The notes under the pieces: generated by a model
Databases searched by the model: none
The model's input: only the letters and a program-made list of their open reading frames with translations
What the model was told of the DNA's origin: nothing
From: Eleginops maclovinus
Taxonomy: Eukaryota > Chordata > Actinopteri > Perciformes > Eleginopidae
Direction: 5' to 3'
DNA: 64,000 bases
NCBI RefSeq assembly: GCF_036324505.1
Contig: NC_086357.1
Location: forward strand, 22,962,793-23,026,792
Program-made: the position numbers and the translations under genes
Shown here: piece by piece, positions 24,061 to 36,482 of the stretch
Numbering within the stretch: the first letter of the stretch is position 1
How the letters are laid out: the number at the start of each line of letters is the position of its first letter

Positions 24061-26474
24061 ACGTTTAAAACCGGTTTAAAATACAAAATGTAACTCGTGG
24101 AAGTCACACACGGAGTCGAAAAGTCTTCCACCTCTCTACGCTCGCCAATCACTGAAGTCACTGAGAGTGAAGAAACACACGTATCCTTCCGCTGAAGTCA
24201 AGCGGATCTATTTTTTGTTTGAAAAGATGGTTGACAACTTAAAAACGTTATATCTTCATTGGAGTGATTGATACGGATTAACACGTTTTTTAATAATCGA
24301 TATAATCTTTAAGGGTATACCGGACACAACAGGAAAAACACACTAGACATTAACGTTTTCTTTCTCTGTGTCGCCGCGGCGGAGGAATTTTTTTTCTCAT
24401 TTTTCTACTTCTCGGAGCCTGGTATGACTCAAAATTAACCCGTTCAATGATTGTCTTTTTTTCTCCTCCCATGAACTGCACGCTTTTTCCCCGATATGTC
24501 TTTGAACTCCGACTCACAGACTTGATTTTTTCGTTATCATGGTTTTTGATGCCAGGCTGTGTGCCATGGCTCAGGTCAACGGCGTTTTCAGCTAATTGAT
24601 GAGAATCTTGACTGTGAAGTACTGTGCAGACAGAAACCTGTGGGTAAACAATGACTTTCAGGGATCTTGAAAAACTCTTACTTTGCATGTGTGTTGTGTG
24701 TCTGAGGAAAGTTATAACGTGAGTTTGGTCCTGTGAATCATGCATTTAAAAGCATAGACAGGTAAATATCAATGTTGACGTTTTAATCTGAATACAGGTT
24801 TAAGGTAATCACCACTTCCCCATGTGCAGGATATATTTCAAGATCTGCAGTAATCAATAAAGTTGATGTTATTAAAGGACTATAAGAGCTTTAAAAGTAC
24901 ATGTTTGATTAAAATTGGAAATCTTAAAAATGGAATTGCAAGAACAATACCGTTTTCAAATCCAAAAGATAGTGATGGTTTTTTTTTCAGAAGGGATACA
25001 TTACCATGACTTTAGTGTTTGAAGGTTTTTGATTTTTCAATCCTTAGAGCCAAAACTCGGTCAGCAGAAAATTAATCAGCAACAATTTTGATTCGTTTCA
25101 ATTCACTTTTTGACCGATCATTAAGGTCTATTGTCAAACAAAGCAGCGAAACATCATTTAGCAGCCATCACGAATATGAGCATTTGCTGCGTTTGCTTGT
25201 TCTCTGGAAAATTCAATTGTTTCATATCTCTTTTGATTATCAAGTTAAAAGTATCTTTCCGTTAATCAATACAGTTGCAGCCCCATTTATCCTACAGGGT
25301 TTGGTGCTAAGTAGCCTATATAATGGCACACTGTTGCTAAACAGGAGCAAAGTTTTTAATCACATCATTGGCTTTTTTCTGGAGAGCAAGGTCAGCTTTA
25401 CTACTAACATCTAACAAACGAGTAAACCCCAACACTGCCCTTTAAACTCCCTCACTCATGCACAAACAGACACACTCACACTGGCTTTATAAACTGTTAG
25501 AGACCACAGTAATCCCAAACTAATTATCCCTTATCAGACTGAATGATCCAGGTGTAAATCACAGGCTCACCACAACAACAACCCCACGTCTCATCCCAGT
25601 GATTTGTTTGTCTTTACACCCCGTTAGAGAAACACTGCAGAGTCTCCTGTTGCTGCGACCGGCCCTCTGTCCTCTATTCAACCCTGCTGAAAAGCCTGCG
25701 ACTGGGGGGAGCAAATTGATCTCCTCAGGGGTCCGTACGGACAATGCTTTTGTTGCCGTGGCCAATGTCAAGCTCTTGCTCTCCATGCGTGGTTGGGTGT
25801 CAGGTGCTGGCACCACAACAAACACTGTTCAGGCATTTGGTCAGATGCTGTTTTTTTGTTGATAAACCACAACTTGTGTTTGCTTATTCTTCTTATCCGT
25901 CACCAAAACATAAATCCACTGTCACAGATGCACACTTTCTAAGTCTTCTCATGTTTTGTCCCATGATTTTTAAGGTTGTAAATTTAATTCAGAATTATTT
26001 TACTACTCTTTGACACTTCTCTTGTTTCACAGTAAAGCCATATGTCTGTGAGCTAATAGCAATGTGAGATAAATCACATCAGAGGATCAGTTTGTCTGCA
26101 GCACTGTTTTCCCAATGATGTCACTCCAGATGTGGGCCTGTATAGTTTGGGGAAGATGGGGTTAGAAAGGGTGTGGATCTGCCTCGTGAGCAGAAAGCGC
26201 TGATTAGTTCCTCCTTGTCTTTGTGCTGATGAAAGGCTTCTATCGCAGAAGTCTGACACAGTTTCAAAGAGGAAAAATAAATACAGTGTTGGAATAGCTC
26301 AGTCTCACTGATGCTTTAAATCCATTGGAACCACCTTTGTATTTGATACATCAACAACCCCAACTGTAACACTCTTGTTTGATATGAAAACAAACAAAAC
26401 AACTGAAGTTTATAATGGAATCCAAGCAGATTACATAATCGCTGTTTTGTTTGTACAGAACCACTTTAAAACAG

Positions 26475-26805
26475 CCGCATTTCACATTTATAATCATTTG
26501 ATCTGCTGATTATTTTTTAGACTAAATGATTAATCGTTTGGTCCATAACATTGTGAAAAGATGCCCATCCTAGTTTCTCAAAGTCCAGGATGATGTCTTT
26601 AATGTCCTCTTTTGTCAATCCAAAAACAACAAATATTTAGTTTATTATGATAGTTTATAAAATAAATGTGGTAAATCCTTCTCTCAGATGCTTAAAACAG
26701 CCTTTTCTCGCCAAGTTTGAATAATCATGACTTATTAAAACAGTTAAGGGCGATTACTTTGTAGTTATTATCTATAAGTCGACTAATACTTGCTGCTCTA
26801 TGAGG
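26475..26805 (-). repeat. interspersed fish repeat with 'ATTAGTCGAC' ends
   Basis: On the minus strand it opens GAGCAGCAAGTATTAGTCGA, runs through a block describing 'CATCATCCTGGACTTTGAGAAACTAGGATGGGCATC' in shortened form, and ends near ATGATTAATCGTTTGG-type sequence. The terminal 'GAGC.GCAA.GATTAGTCGA' style is widespread in teleost genomes. Non-coding; the superfamily is not resolved. Confidence 0.45.
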
Positions 26806-27100
26806 AATCAAAGTAAATAAAAGCGTGTTGTCGAAACTCCTGCTTAAAAACAGCACATTCTGCATCCACATGGGAATGAGTTTTATGCATTTCAGGTGTA
26901 CCCCAGTGAAGAAATAAATAAAGCTTGGCCTGGATCATAGCCTTCGGCTCCTGCCACGCTGTGAGTGAGCTCCTTTCATCGACGTTGGGGCTCTTCACAC
27001 TGATTTGGAGCTCATCAGTCAGGGTGACTGCAGCTGTCAGCCCTGTAGATTTATACTGCAGAACAGGGTGTTCAGAGAGCAGATAGTAATGACTGATTAC

Positions 27101-27104
<4 letters not shown>

Positions 27105-27162
<58 letters not shown>
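27105..27162. repeat. (GT)n microsatellite
   Basis: About 58 bp of uninterrupted GT in the notch2-sec22b spacer. Confidence 0.97.
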
Positions 27163-27166
<4 letters not shown>

Positions 27167-30100
27167 ATGCATACTCCTTATCCATAAACACGCCATCTTC
27201 TCCCAACGTGATAGCCATGGGAAACCAAATCAGCGCCTGTAATTCAAGAAGAAGTCACCCGGCCTTTACGTTCTAAGGGCGCAGGAGAGGCAGCATGAAG
27301 TGTATATATGATGCCTTTCTATAATTAGTAGTGGCATGAACTGATTCACTTTTCCCAGCTGTGGCAACTGATTTGCTAGCATAAACAGTCATAAATACTG
27401 TAACTGAGGAAGGTCTTGTTCTTGGTTCAGAGACACTCAATACTTATAATCACGCTTTTTGCACCATCGCATTTTGCAAACTGTTAAAGCAGCTATGTAC
27501 GCTACACTGAGATCAGGTTTGTGTCGCAAGTATTTTGAGTTGGCTTTGCAGAGATGAACATTTGTGAATGTTAAGGGTTACGTGTGAAGTTTTAATGCCC
27601 CCTGTGCCCCCCCATCAAAACAGAAGCACCGTCTATCTTACGTCGTCTTTACTGTGTAAGCAGATCTGTGGGACAGGAAGTTAAAGGGGATATAATTAGA
27701 GTTGATTATCGCCTCCTTTCTCCCTGACTTGTTTTGACTGCTGCTGCTGCAAAAAAAAGCCCACTGACAGTTTCACACATGTGTTACTTGCCCCCTCTCT
27801 GTCATAGTCTTAAGACATGTGGGTGTATTGAGTAGAGTTTCATATTAAATGAAATGAGCTGGAAAATGGTGTTCTGCTATTTAAATTAAACCATGATACC
27901 AACTATTTAAGAGAATATCACATGGAGTGAGTATCAATAGTGAAAGTGTGAACACTAGAACGGGGTCATCAAGATAAGGAACTACATGGTGTCTATTCTG
28001 CAGAGAGATGCATAGCTCATTTAAGGGTTTTCCACCTTTTAATCACAGTAAATCTTTTTTTTCCTGTGTGAACTTGAGGTTATACGAGTCAAATGTCAAC
28101 ATCGGTGCAGATAATGGGCTCACAAAAAGCTCTCAAATTGGCCCTAAATCAGTGTAATCATTTACTTGGTGGTAAGTAAACATACCTGCGCAAGTTTTAC
28201 TGCCCTCGGTTTTATTGTAAAATATTAAGATAAAGGCTGTGCTGCAGAATAAAAAGTCATAGTGTTATCATTGCACGCTGAAAACTGATTTACGATAGAG
28301 CCCGCTAAGATTAAGCTAAGGTTTTGTAGTATGAACACATTTTCAAGCTGTCATTATCCCATCATTTAGCCTTAACAGTAAAACGATGCAAAACAAGAAA
28401 CAAATTGTAACTCCATCCGCAATTTCATTGATATTCTGTAGCTTCTGCTGACACATGTTACACAAATGAATCTATTTGCAGCTGTAAATTCTCGAGTAAA
28501 GGAGTGAATTTGTGGCTATGTTCGTGTGAGAAACCAGGATAGTGTGTGTATAAGTGTAGGTGTGCGTCATGGCGTTCCACAGTGGTCAAAGGTGGAGAGT
28601 CAGCAAGCGCGAGGACCCGGCGTGATGTGGGCTGAGACTTCCACCAAAAGGTCCCTGATGAGGAGGAAAAAGGGGAGTTGGCAGAGAGGTGAGGAAACAG
28701 GTGATGGAGGAAAGGTGTGAGGAGGTGGAGGGATGTGTGTGTGTGAACATGTCCTTTGGCAGGGCCAGGTGGACCGGAATGTGTGGATGGGATCCTCCCT
28801 TGAGAGCCCCTGCCTGCCCACCGTCACCCCACACTAGCAGGCTATTTATATTGCACTGTGGGAAAATAACGGCCCCACCAGTGTCATCTGGGTTCTGCAA
28901 GGTTTATACTTCCCATCCACACACGCATACATAACATCACCATGCTTCCAAAATCAAAAACAACTTCAGGACAAACTCAGGTATAAGAGCCAACTTAAAA
29001 CAGGATAGATTTCGTTTTGATTTATGCAGAGGAACAAGTTGCGAAACTAGAAACATAATGCAACACAATAGTTTGTAATAGGAAAACTGATTTTAAATAA
29101 GTTGATATGATTTGGCTACACATTCACAAACACCTGTACCTGCGCTCATGCATGCAAGATTATTATTTGAGGAGAGCAAACATTCCTGAATGTGCTCCAG
29201 GGATTATTTATTGGTACTGTCTGCTGCAGGAGGCAAATATTGATCTTAATTTAAGACAAAGGTTTAATTTTTGAAATACTTGACGCACAAAAACAATATA
29301 AAAGATAAACTGTTGACACATATTGCTGATTCACTGAGAAAGTTGCAAGTCGTATCTTAAAGGTAATATAATGCAGAAATGATAGTCAAATTAACAAAAA
29401 AAAACAATATAATGTAACCAACGCTGAGCTATGCTGAAGCAAATGTTTAAGTTAAAGATAAAACATGACCTTCCATATGACCTTCTGTGAAAAAATGTGA
29501 CACTCGTCGTTAACGTCTCTAAGGGTGGAGGCATGTTTAGATGGTGGGAGTTGGTGGAGTAGTAAAGGGAGTTAGAGTTGAGGACCCGGAGTTAACACCT
29601 TGACCTCTGCATGTAATTCACTGCTGGGGACATTTAGATTTAACAAAGGTCTCAGTGAGGTCAAATTCAGTCTCCCAGCCAAGGTCGTCCCAACATACAT
29701 ACATTAAGGGCCGCGCATTGAAGCACACAAGCACGTCTGTTGCATGCACCAAAACATAAACACACAGAATAACACACACACTCATTTGGACCCATGTCCT
29801 GGTCCCCGAGGCCCAAGGGGAGCAGCAGGTCAAACTAATCTGCCACAGGCCATGATGTTTACGGAGCAGACGGGATGAGAACAGCCCATCGGAGAGGAGA
29901 AACTATACTAAAACATGAATACGATTAAAACATCGTTTGAGGGTTAAAGAGATGAAGTGCATAAATGATACATTTTGTTCTACTCTGCCATAAAATATTA
30001 AAAAACACAAGTGCCCAAATGTGGACAAAACACTCATTAAAGTCATTGTAAACATGGAAATGCATGGACAATACAGAGTGTTAATATCTGTTGTATCTGT

Positions 30101-30989
30101 TTATTCAGTGATGTTTATCAAAGCCATCGGGCGGAGGTGATGTGTGAGAGAATAGGAAAGGGAAAATCACACACACACACACACACACACACGTCACTGC
30201 AAAGAGAACCGAATATCAATTGTCTGGATATTTGGCATTACGTTTTATGGCCGACACTGGTGTGAAAATATAGTGAAGAAAACAGAACAAGTGCCCAGAC
30301 TGAGGTTATTCCTATAGCTCCACTACAGCTGTAGACCATAATACCATTTAAAAAATAAACATATGAAACAGGAAATGCAAGTGTTGTACTTTCTGGTACC
30401 TGGGAAGTCTCTTTTAAAGGCAAACAGGTTTGAGTTTAGAGAAAATGACTGGGCAAAAGGTGATGAATATATGGTATGACTGAAACTGATGTACTTGCCC
30501 AAATAGAGACCAAACCCAGATAGGATCATATGACCATTGCAATGCAAGGACAAAAAACAGACACACGAACATGAAGAATATGGTATGCATAAATCTAAAG
30601 CGTGACTTGATACATTCTTGCACAACATCCCTAACATGGTTTCCAGAACATACTTTCTCTTAGTATTTCTCCATGCTCAATACTGAACATGTGTGCAGGC
30701 CGTGTTTCTCTGCAAGTTTGTGTGTTTAACTCACTCGCTGAACGTTATAGAGAGTGTAAAGTGAGTGTGCTCCGCATATCTTCCAGGGTTAATTGTATCA
30801 TAAATTCAAGCTGCTAAAAGCCAGGCATGGCTGGAATTCACACTTGAGCCTTCACTTTCTCACAGCTCTGCATTGTTTGAGCGCTTGTGTCTTGATATGA
30901 CAGTATTAACACGCAACAATGTTTGCTGTCTGAAGAAAAGGAGCGATAAATAATGAGGACACTCGGAAATCAGAGAGAAAGTTTAGATA

Positions 30990-31168
30990 CTACTTTTATT
31001 TTATTCATGCATATTATACCTCTGTCTTCTTTTGTGTTTATTTTATGCTCTTATGCTTTTCAATGACTGTTTTTAAACAGATGTTATATTATGATTCTAA
31101 TGCTCCTAATGCTTTTCCTTTTTGTAAAGTACTTGTATTACATTGTGTTGAAAGGTGCTTTATAAATC
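30990..31168 (+). repeat. LINE-type 3' tail ('TTGAAAGGTGCTTTATAAAT')
   Basis: T-rich segment ending GTGTTGAAAGGTGCTTTATAAAT. This closely matches the LINE tail that carries the Tc1 insertion at 41020 (GAAAGGTGCTA..TATAAAT), so both appear to be 3' ends of related non-LTR elements. No coding part remains. Confidence 0.5.
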
Positions 31169-32330
31169 ATTTTCCATGCCTTACATTATGTTTATGTAAG
31201 GAACTTTGCAGGGGCCTTTAAACATAATTAAGAGGTGTTTTAATGCCTCTGGGTAAAGCATCTCTCCCAGTCTGACAGATATTTATGAATACAAATGTAT
31301 TTTATTTGTCCTCTTTCTCAATCCCACAGTCACATTTCTTTAGCCCATATCCTGTTTTTGTTTACGGCATATTCTTATACACCTGAAGGGCAATCCGTAC
31401 ACTCATTATGAGATGTGTGTACATGTTTCATGCTGGGAAAAAGGTTGATTTATTACATTGGTTTTATTACAGAGTTTGAGGCTGTTTTTTTTAAAAACAC
31501 ACTCATGCAGTATTATGACGTGGGGTGTGAGGGGTCATCGTCGGTCTGTGATGAGATGATAAAGAACACAGAGTGCAGAGCAGGTCCTCACTGACCCCCC
31601 CTGTGAGAAGTTCTCAGTTCCCAGGACCTGGTGTGTACGTTTGGAGGGCAATAACTCACCAGGTCCCTCGACTTCCTCTTTCGGCCTTCTGCGTTTTATG
31701 GCCCTCTCCTGTGCCGTACAGCTGTTGTCTCCTCAGCTTCCCTCTGCTCTGATTGGATCAGAGGCGAGATGGAGGGAAGACGATAAAGGGGAAGAGACGG
31801 GGAAGGAGCTGGGATGAGGTGGGAAGCTGGTTTGTTATGGGATGCAACACAGGTTGTTTTTCAAATGCATTCCCGATGACAAGCTGGAGACAACTTCCCT
31901 GGTGTCGTCCACATGTACTGTTTATATTTCCCACCGCCCTGGCCTGATTATCAGAATGAAATCCCGTTTTGCCATCTTCAGTAAACATCGTTTATGGCAT
32001 AAAAAGTGTGATGTGTAATTAAGAGGAGATTTAAAAAAGCTTTAATGGCATTGTTCTTTTAAATCTGCAGGAAGAGAAAGGGTTAACATGCTGGTGTCTA
32101 TGGTGGACTAAAGTAAATGGTCTTTAATTAAAGCACCCACACTGAAACGCATGGCCAAAGTTTTGGTCGATTTAACAACAACTCAAAAGAGATTAAAATA
32201 ACAACCCAAGACAGAGGTTGTTTGAGGGGTTTCATGCTCTAGATTTGGCAATGGTGGCCTTTTACTTATTTCTTAATAGTCACTAGATTTGTTGCTGTAA
32301 GATTTGTACAAATATTCTCTGCATCTCAGC

Positions 32331-32777
32331 CACTGGTGGACAGTACGTAAGTACTTGTATTGTACTCAAGGAGTTTTTTGACATATGTATACTTTACTTT
32401 AAATATTTCCATTTAAGGCTGCTTCAGAAACCACTACATTTTAGAGGCAAATATTTTACTTTTTACTCGACTACATTTATATTAACACTCACAGTTGCTA
32501 GTATGGTATAATGCAGCACTGTTCTACTAATCTACACAGTATTTTAAGTATCTAAATTTGGTCCACAATGACCAACTACAACACTAAAATGCCCTTACAT
32601 GTATAAAAACAGCATGAAATAATAACCGTAATAATATACTACTGGGAAAAGATCCATTCTGCATTATGTGTACTTCCACTTAAGTAGCATTTTGAAATCA
32701 GGACTTTTACTTGTAATGGAATATTTTAAGAGCATTGTATTATTAGTAAAGGATCTGAGTACTTCTTACAACACTGG
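32331..32777. mobile_element. TACTTTTACTT-family MITE, copy D
   Basis: Starts CACTGGTGGACAGTACGTAA and ends AAAGGATCTGAGTACTTCTT followed by ACAACACTGG. It is the copy in this window with both conventional ends present and contiguous. Non-coding. Confidence 0.6.
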
Positions 32778-33805
32778 TCTTAGCTTTGTGTTGATACCAC
32801 GGAACTGCTAGGATTGCTGTTGACTCTTAAGATAACTCTGTTTCTTTCTTAAACCTACATGTCCTTATTTGTTGTTTTGTGAGCACTGGGTCAAGTAAGG
32901 CTCTTACACAACACATGGTATTAACCAATCACCCAGTGTTGTGTCAGATCCTTACTGATTCAAACTTACATGAGCTTTTAACCCTGGGATTTTTTGCATG
33001 AAAGTTAAATTATGTGAGGGTGTCTTTGTTTTTTCACATCCTGTAAGAGGTCGATGTTTTTTAACACCCCCTGGCGAGTAAATATAGTTATCAAAGTGCA
33101 ATGGGAGATACCCTTTATTATCATGTCTACACTGAGGCATCTTCTTTTTAATTAGGTCGGACGTTCAGGAGACACAATTAATGAATTTGCAACTGAGAAT
33201 ATTGTCTGTAAAAAGTTCCAGAAAAAGCTCATGTGATTGAGCTACTTCGTCTGATACATGACTGAAACTCTCTCTCTCTCTGCGTCTGACTCTGCATGCT
33301 CGACTGTTCCAGTGACTGTGACATGAAGTGGCTGAAGGTGAAGGTGAAGGTCGAGGTCACGTTGATTTAAAGTCGTGTTTCTTTAAGATTACAGCAGACC
33401 CAGGAGAAGTCGAGTGTGGGTGGACGGTTTTGTGGTCATGTCTGAGCCTTTGACAGGAAATTTAATCAAGACAGTGTATTGCGAGTTGGCAAGAGTAGCT
33501 GACACATCATGTTGACTTCTCTAAAACTAATAAATGTTCAGAAAGCACGGCAAACTTTCCGGCCTTTCTTGATTTGAGAGTTAGTGCTTGTGTGTGTTTG
33601 TGTTAAAGTCAAGCTATGTGTGTTTAGTACATGCGCCGTGTTCCTGACCCTTGATCACACAAAGTATTTTAATCCAATCAGCTTCGTTTTCACATGACTG
33701 TCACACACTTGCTGCTGCTATGGTAACTTGCAGAGGAAGGAGAGAAAGTGCAGGAGAGAGAGAGAGAGAGAGGTATGTCGTCCTCTCTTTAATCACTGTG
33801 ACATT

Positions 33806-33807
<2 letters not shown>

Positions 33808-33879
<72 letters not shown>
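33808..33879. repeat. (CA)n microsatellite with adjacent (GA)n
   Basis: About 72 bp of CA, preceded at about 33756-33773 by a short GA run. Confidence 0.95.
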
Positions 33880-33881
<2 letters not shown>

Positions 33882-36482
33882 CATTAAAGATGTGGTACTC
33901 TTTGTTGATTCTTAATTAATACAAACACTCATATTTGAAGGATCTCTTAATTACCTTTTAACAATTTGAGAATGTGGTGCAAGAAACTCAAGCTTGGACG
34001 TGGGAGATAACATGAAATGTATACACTGGAATAAATATATATTTAAAAAAAGTACAAATGCAACAATTAATTCAAATGTTTTGATGTCAAGGAAGTCAAT
34101 TTTAAAGCCAGGCAGGTTGAATCATGGGGAGACTTGTTGGGCAAATGGTTACAGTATGATCAAATCTGACAGAAAATATAACCATAGCGTTACACACAAT
34201 ATACAGGGACATCATAACAAACAAGTTAAGTCAATAAAAAGGAAGATTTAACTTCAAATGTACTCGCAAGTGAAGATTTGGTGGAACAAGATAACCGAGA
34301 AGGATAAGGATCATCGCAAATGAGGCCAATACTCACTTCCCTTGAGAGGTGAAAAGGTTAGCTGTGCCCTGTGGTTTGATTTTGGCACGCTACCCTGTGC
34401 TGCTTCTCATTTTCTGCTCTGACATTTCCTGTTCTACCTTAAGTTAAAGTCAGCCTGCTGCTCTGCGGGCTAGTACTGTTATGTGACGTGCTTCTGCAAC
34501 AGTACGTTTTTTTTTCCTCTGTCTCTTAGCCCAGAAAAGCGGCAGCCTGTATTTTTCTGTCCTTTTAAAGTAACCTATGATTTGGAGCTCAGCCTGCAGA
34601 AGGCCATTGTCAGCAGCAGAAGTTTCAAGTCAGGGAGATTTCTCTTTTATTTACTGCCGCAGTGCTGCAGTGAGGAAAGCACGCTACCTGCTGGTAAAGA
34701 TAGGTACCACTGGACTGTAGTTAACACCATGAAACTACAGGAGGGTGGTAGTATTTCTGCAGGTGGCAACCTGGAAGTGCCCTGTGAGTCACTGGTGTTC
34801 TTAAGAAGAAGTAAGCGTTGACTATACGTTTCTTTCTAAAGTGAAGAGGGGTTTTTGATGGCATATATTACTCATATGGCCATAAGAAGCCCTCTTCAAG
34901 GTTCAATCTCACTGTACTTGAAAGAAAAAGGATATACAGTATAACTCTCACTGATTGGTTATAGCAAGTTCCTATCTTAGCCATTTAAAGAACCTACGTT
35001 TGCATTTGAATAATCTCAGAAAGATTTGTAAATGCAGTTTTGTATGTGTATCATAGATAGCTAAACCAACTGTGAGAATTTCCCCCCAACTTCCTACTGC
35101 TACCATCTCTTTTCATTCTTAGTAAGACAGCATCCGATGACGTTCAGTTCATCTCAAGGTGCGAGTTTTGTGCAAACGATTTTATTCATTGATAGCAGAC
35201 AGAACAGAAAACGAGACTCTCAGCCTGAATCCACTTTTAAATCGGGTCTACATGTGGAAACTTTATACAAAATCAAAAGGACCCAAGCAGCAAACACTTC
35301 CTTTATAATAGGCCTGCTGGTCCACAGTCATGGTGCAAGGGAGCGGGAAGCGTGTATAGACGTTGAGGGGAGGTTAGGAACTGGAGGAGAATTATTGGAG
35401 GGTGGGGGTATTTTCTTTAGGCCCTCCATGTTTTCTTACTCTGCTTTTAAAAACTAAAACATATAAGATAGGATAACTTTAACGGACAGGTCTTACTTTT
35501 GATTGTGACAGCTAATGTGAAGAATAGGGGAAGTAATGCCAGCAGAGATCATTAAATCAGTATTCTCCACAAACATAAATACCCTGATGTTTTTCTATTC
35601 CGATTCACTAGCGAGAAATATACAATTAAACGTTGACAGGATTGTTGTCATTTGCATGATACATTTTTATAAGCACAACCGACTATGCAAACTAAATAGA
35701 TGTTTTGTGATAATCTCAATCACAAAGGCTGACACAAATTTGGATTGATATTGAATTCACCTCACGTGCTCTACCCTTCCTCTAAATGACCCTCCCCCTT
35801 CTCTGACAACCTTATATTTGTGCAGTCACTTATACCGTCACTCACATCCCAAAATTGCCAGTTAAACACAAGAGAAATATAATTGTGAAAGGCTTTTATG
35901 CAACCATGTACTTTTAAATTACTTTCCTTATAGTTCATAGCTGAGTCAATTCAACTTAAAATAATAAATGCCGTTTATTCCAGGTGTTTGTAACTGTTGT
36001 ACATCCTGTATGAGTATTATGTAAATTAATGCAGGTACCCATATGACATGCTCAGGATAAATAGGTTAATGTTTCCTTTGCTCTTCTCTGTATTATTACA
36101 GACAATAGAGAGTTAATCAGTCCCATTACAGTACAGCTTTGTAAACTCACAAAACATGAAATGTATTTTCTCTTCATTTTCTCACCTTTAGAAACAGAGC
36201 AATCACTCCCCAAAACCCAAGATCCCTCATTTCATTTGAACCTTTCTTCAGGGCAATTACAAGCGCATTTCTGTATAAGTGTTAAGAATAAAACTATGTA
36301 ATATGACATCATTTATATTCAGACCAAACATCCATGGACAGGTGAGAACAAAACGGGCGGTGGCATGTCTGCAAAGTCTTATTAAGATCCTGTTTTTAGT
36401 CAAAGGTGACAGCTTTTCTTAGTGTCTGCAGCTCATTTTCCTCTTCAATACATCCTTCCACTTCCTCCTCTGTTTTATTCTC

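Larger units (their letters stand above)
24061..36482. other. intergenic region between notch2 and sec22b, no gene recognised
   Basis: About 12.4 kb with no supported coding exon on either strand. It holds an interspersed repeat at about 26475-26805, GT and CA microsatellites (27105-27162, 30171-30192, 33808-33879), a LINE-type 3' tail (30990-31168) and a TACTTTTACTT MITE (32331-32777). A 131-codon minus-strand frame at 24350-24745 was considered and not accepted. Confidence 0.5.

Noticed and set aside
24350..24745. 131-codon minus-strand ORF upstream of notch2
   Set aside because: No recognisable domain, basic low-complexity C-terminus, no splice or promoter context, and it lies where only notch2 upstream DNA is expected.
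34483..34821. 112-codon plus-strand ORF in the notch2-sec22b spacer
   Set aside because: No domain, no conserved-looking motif and no convincing splice signals.
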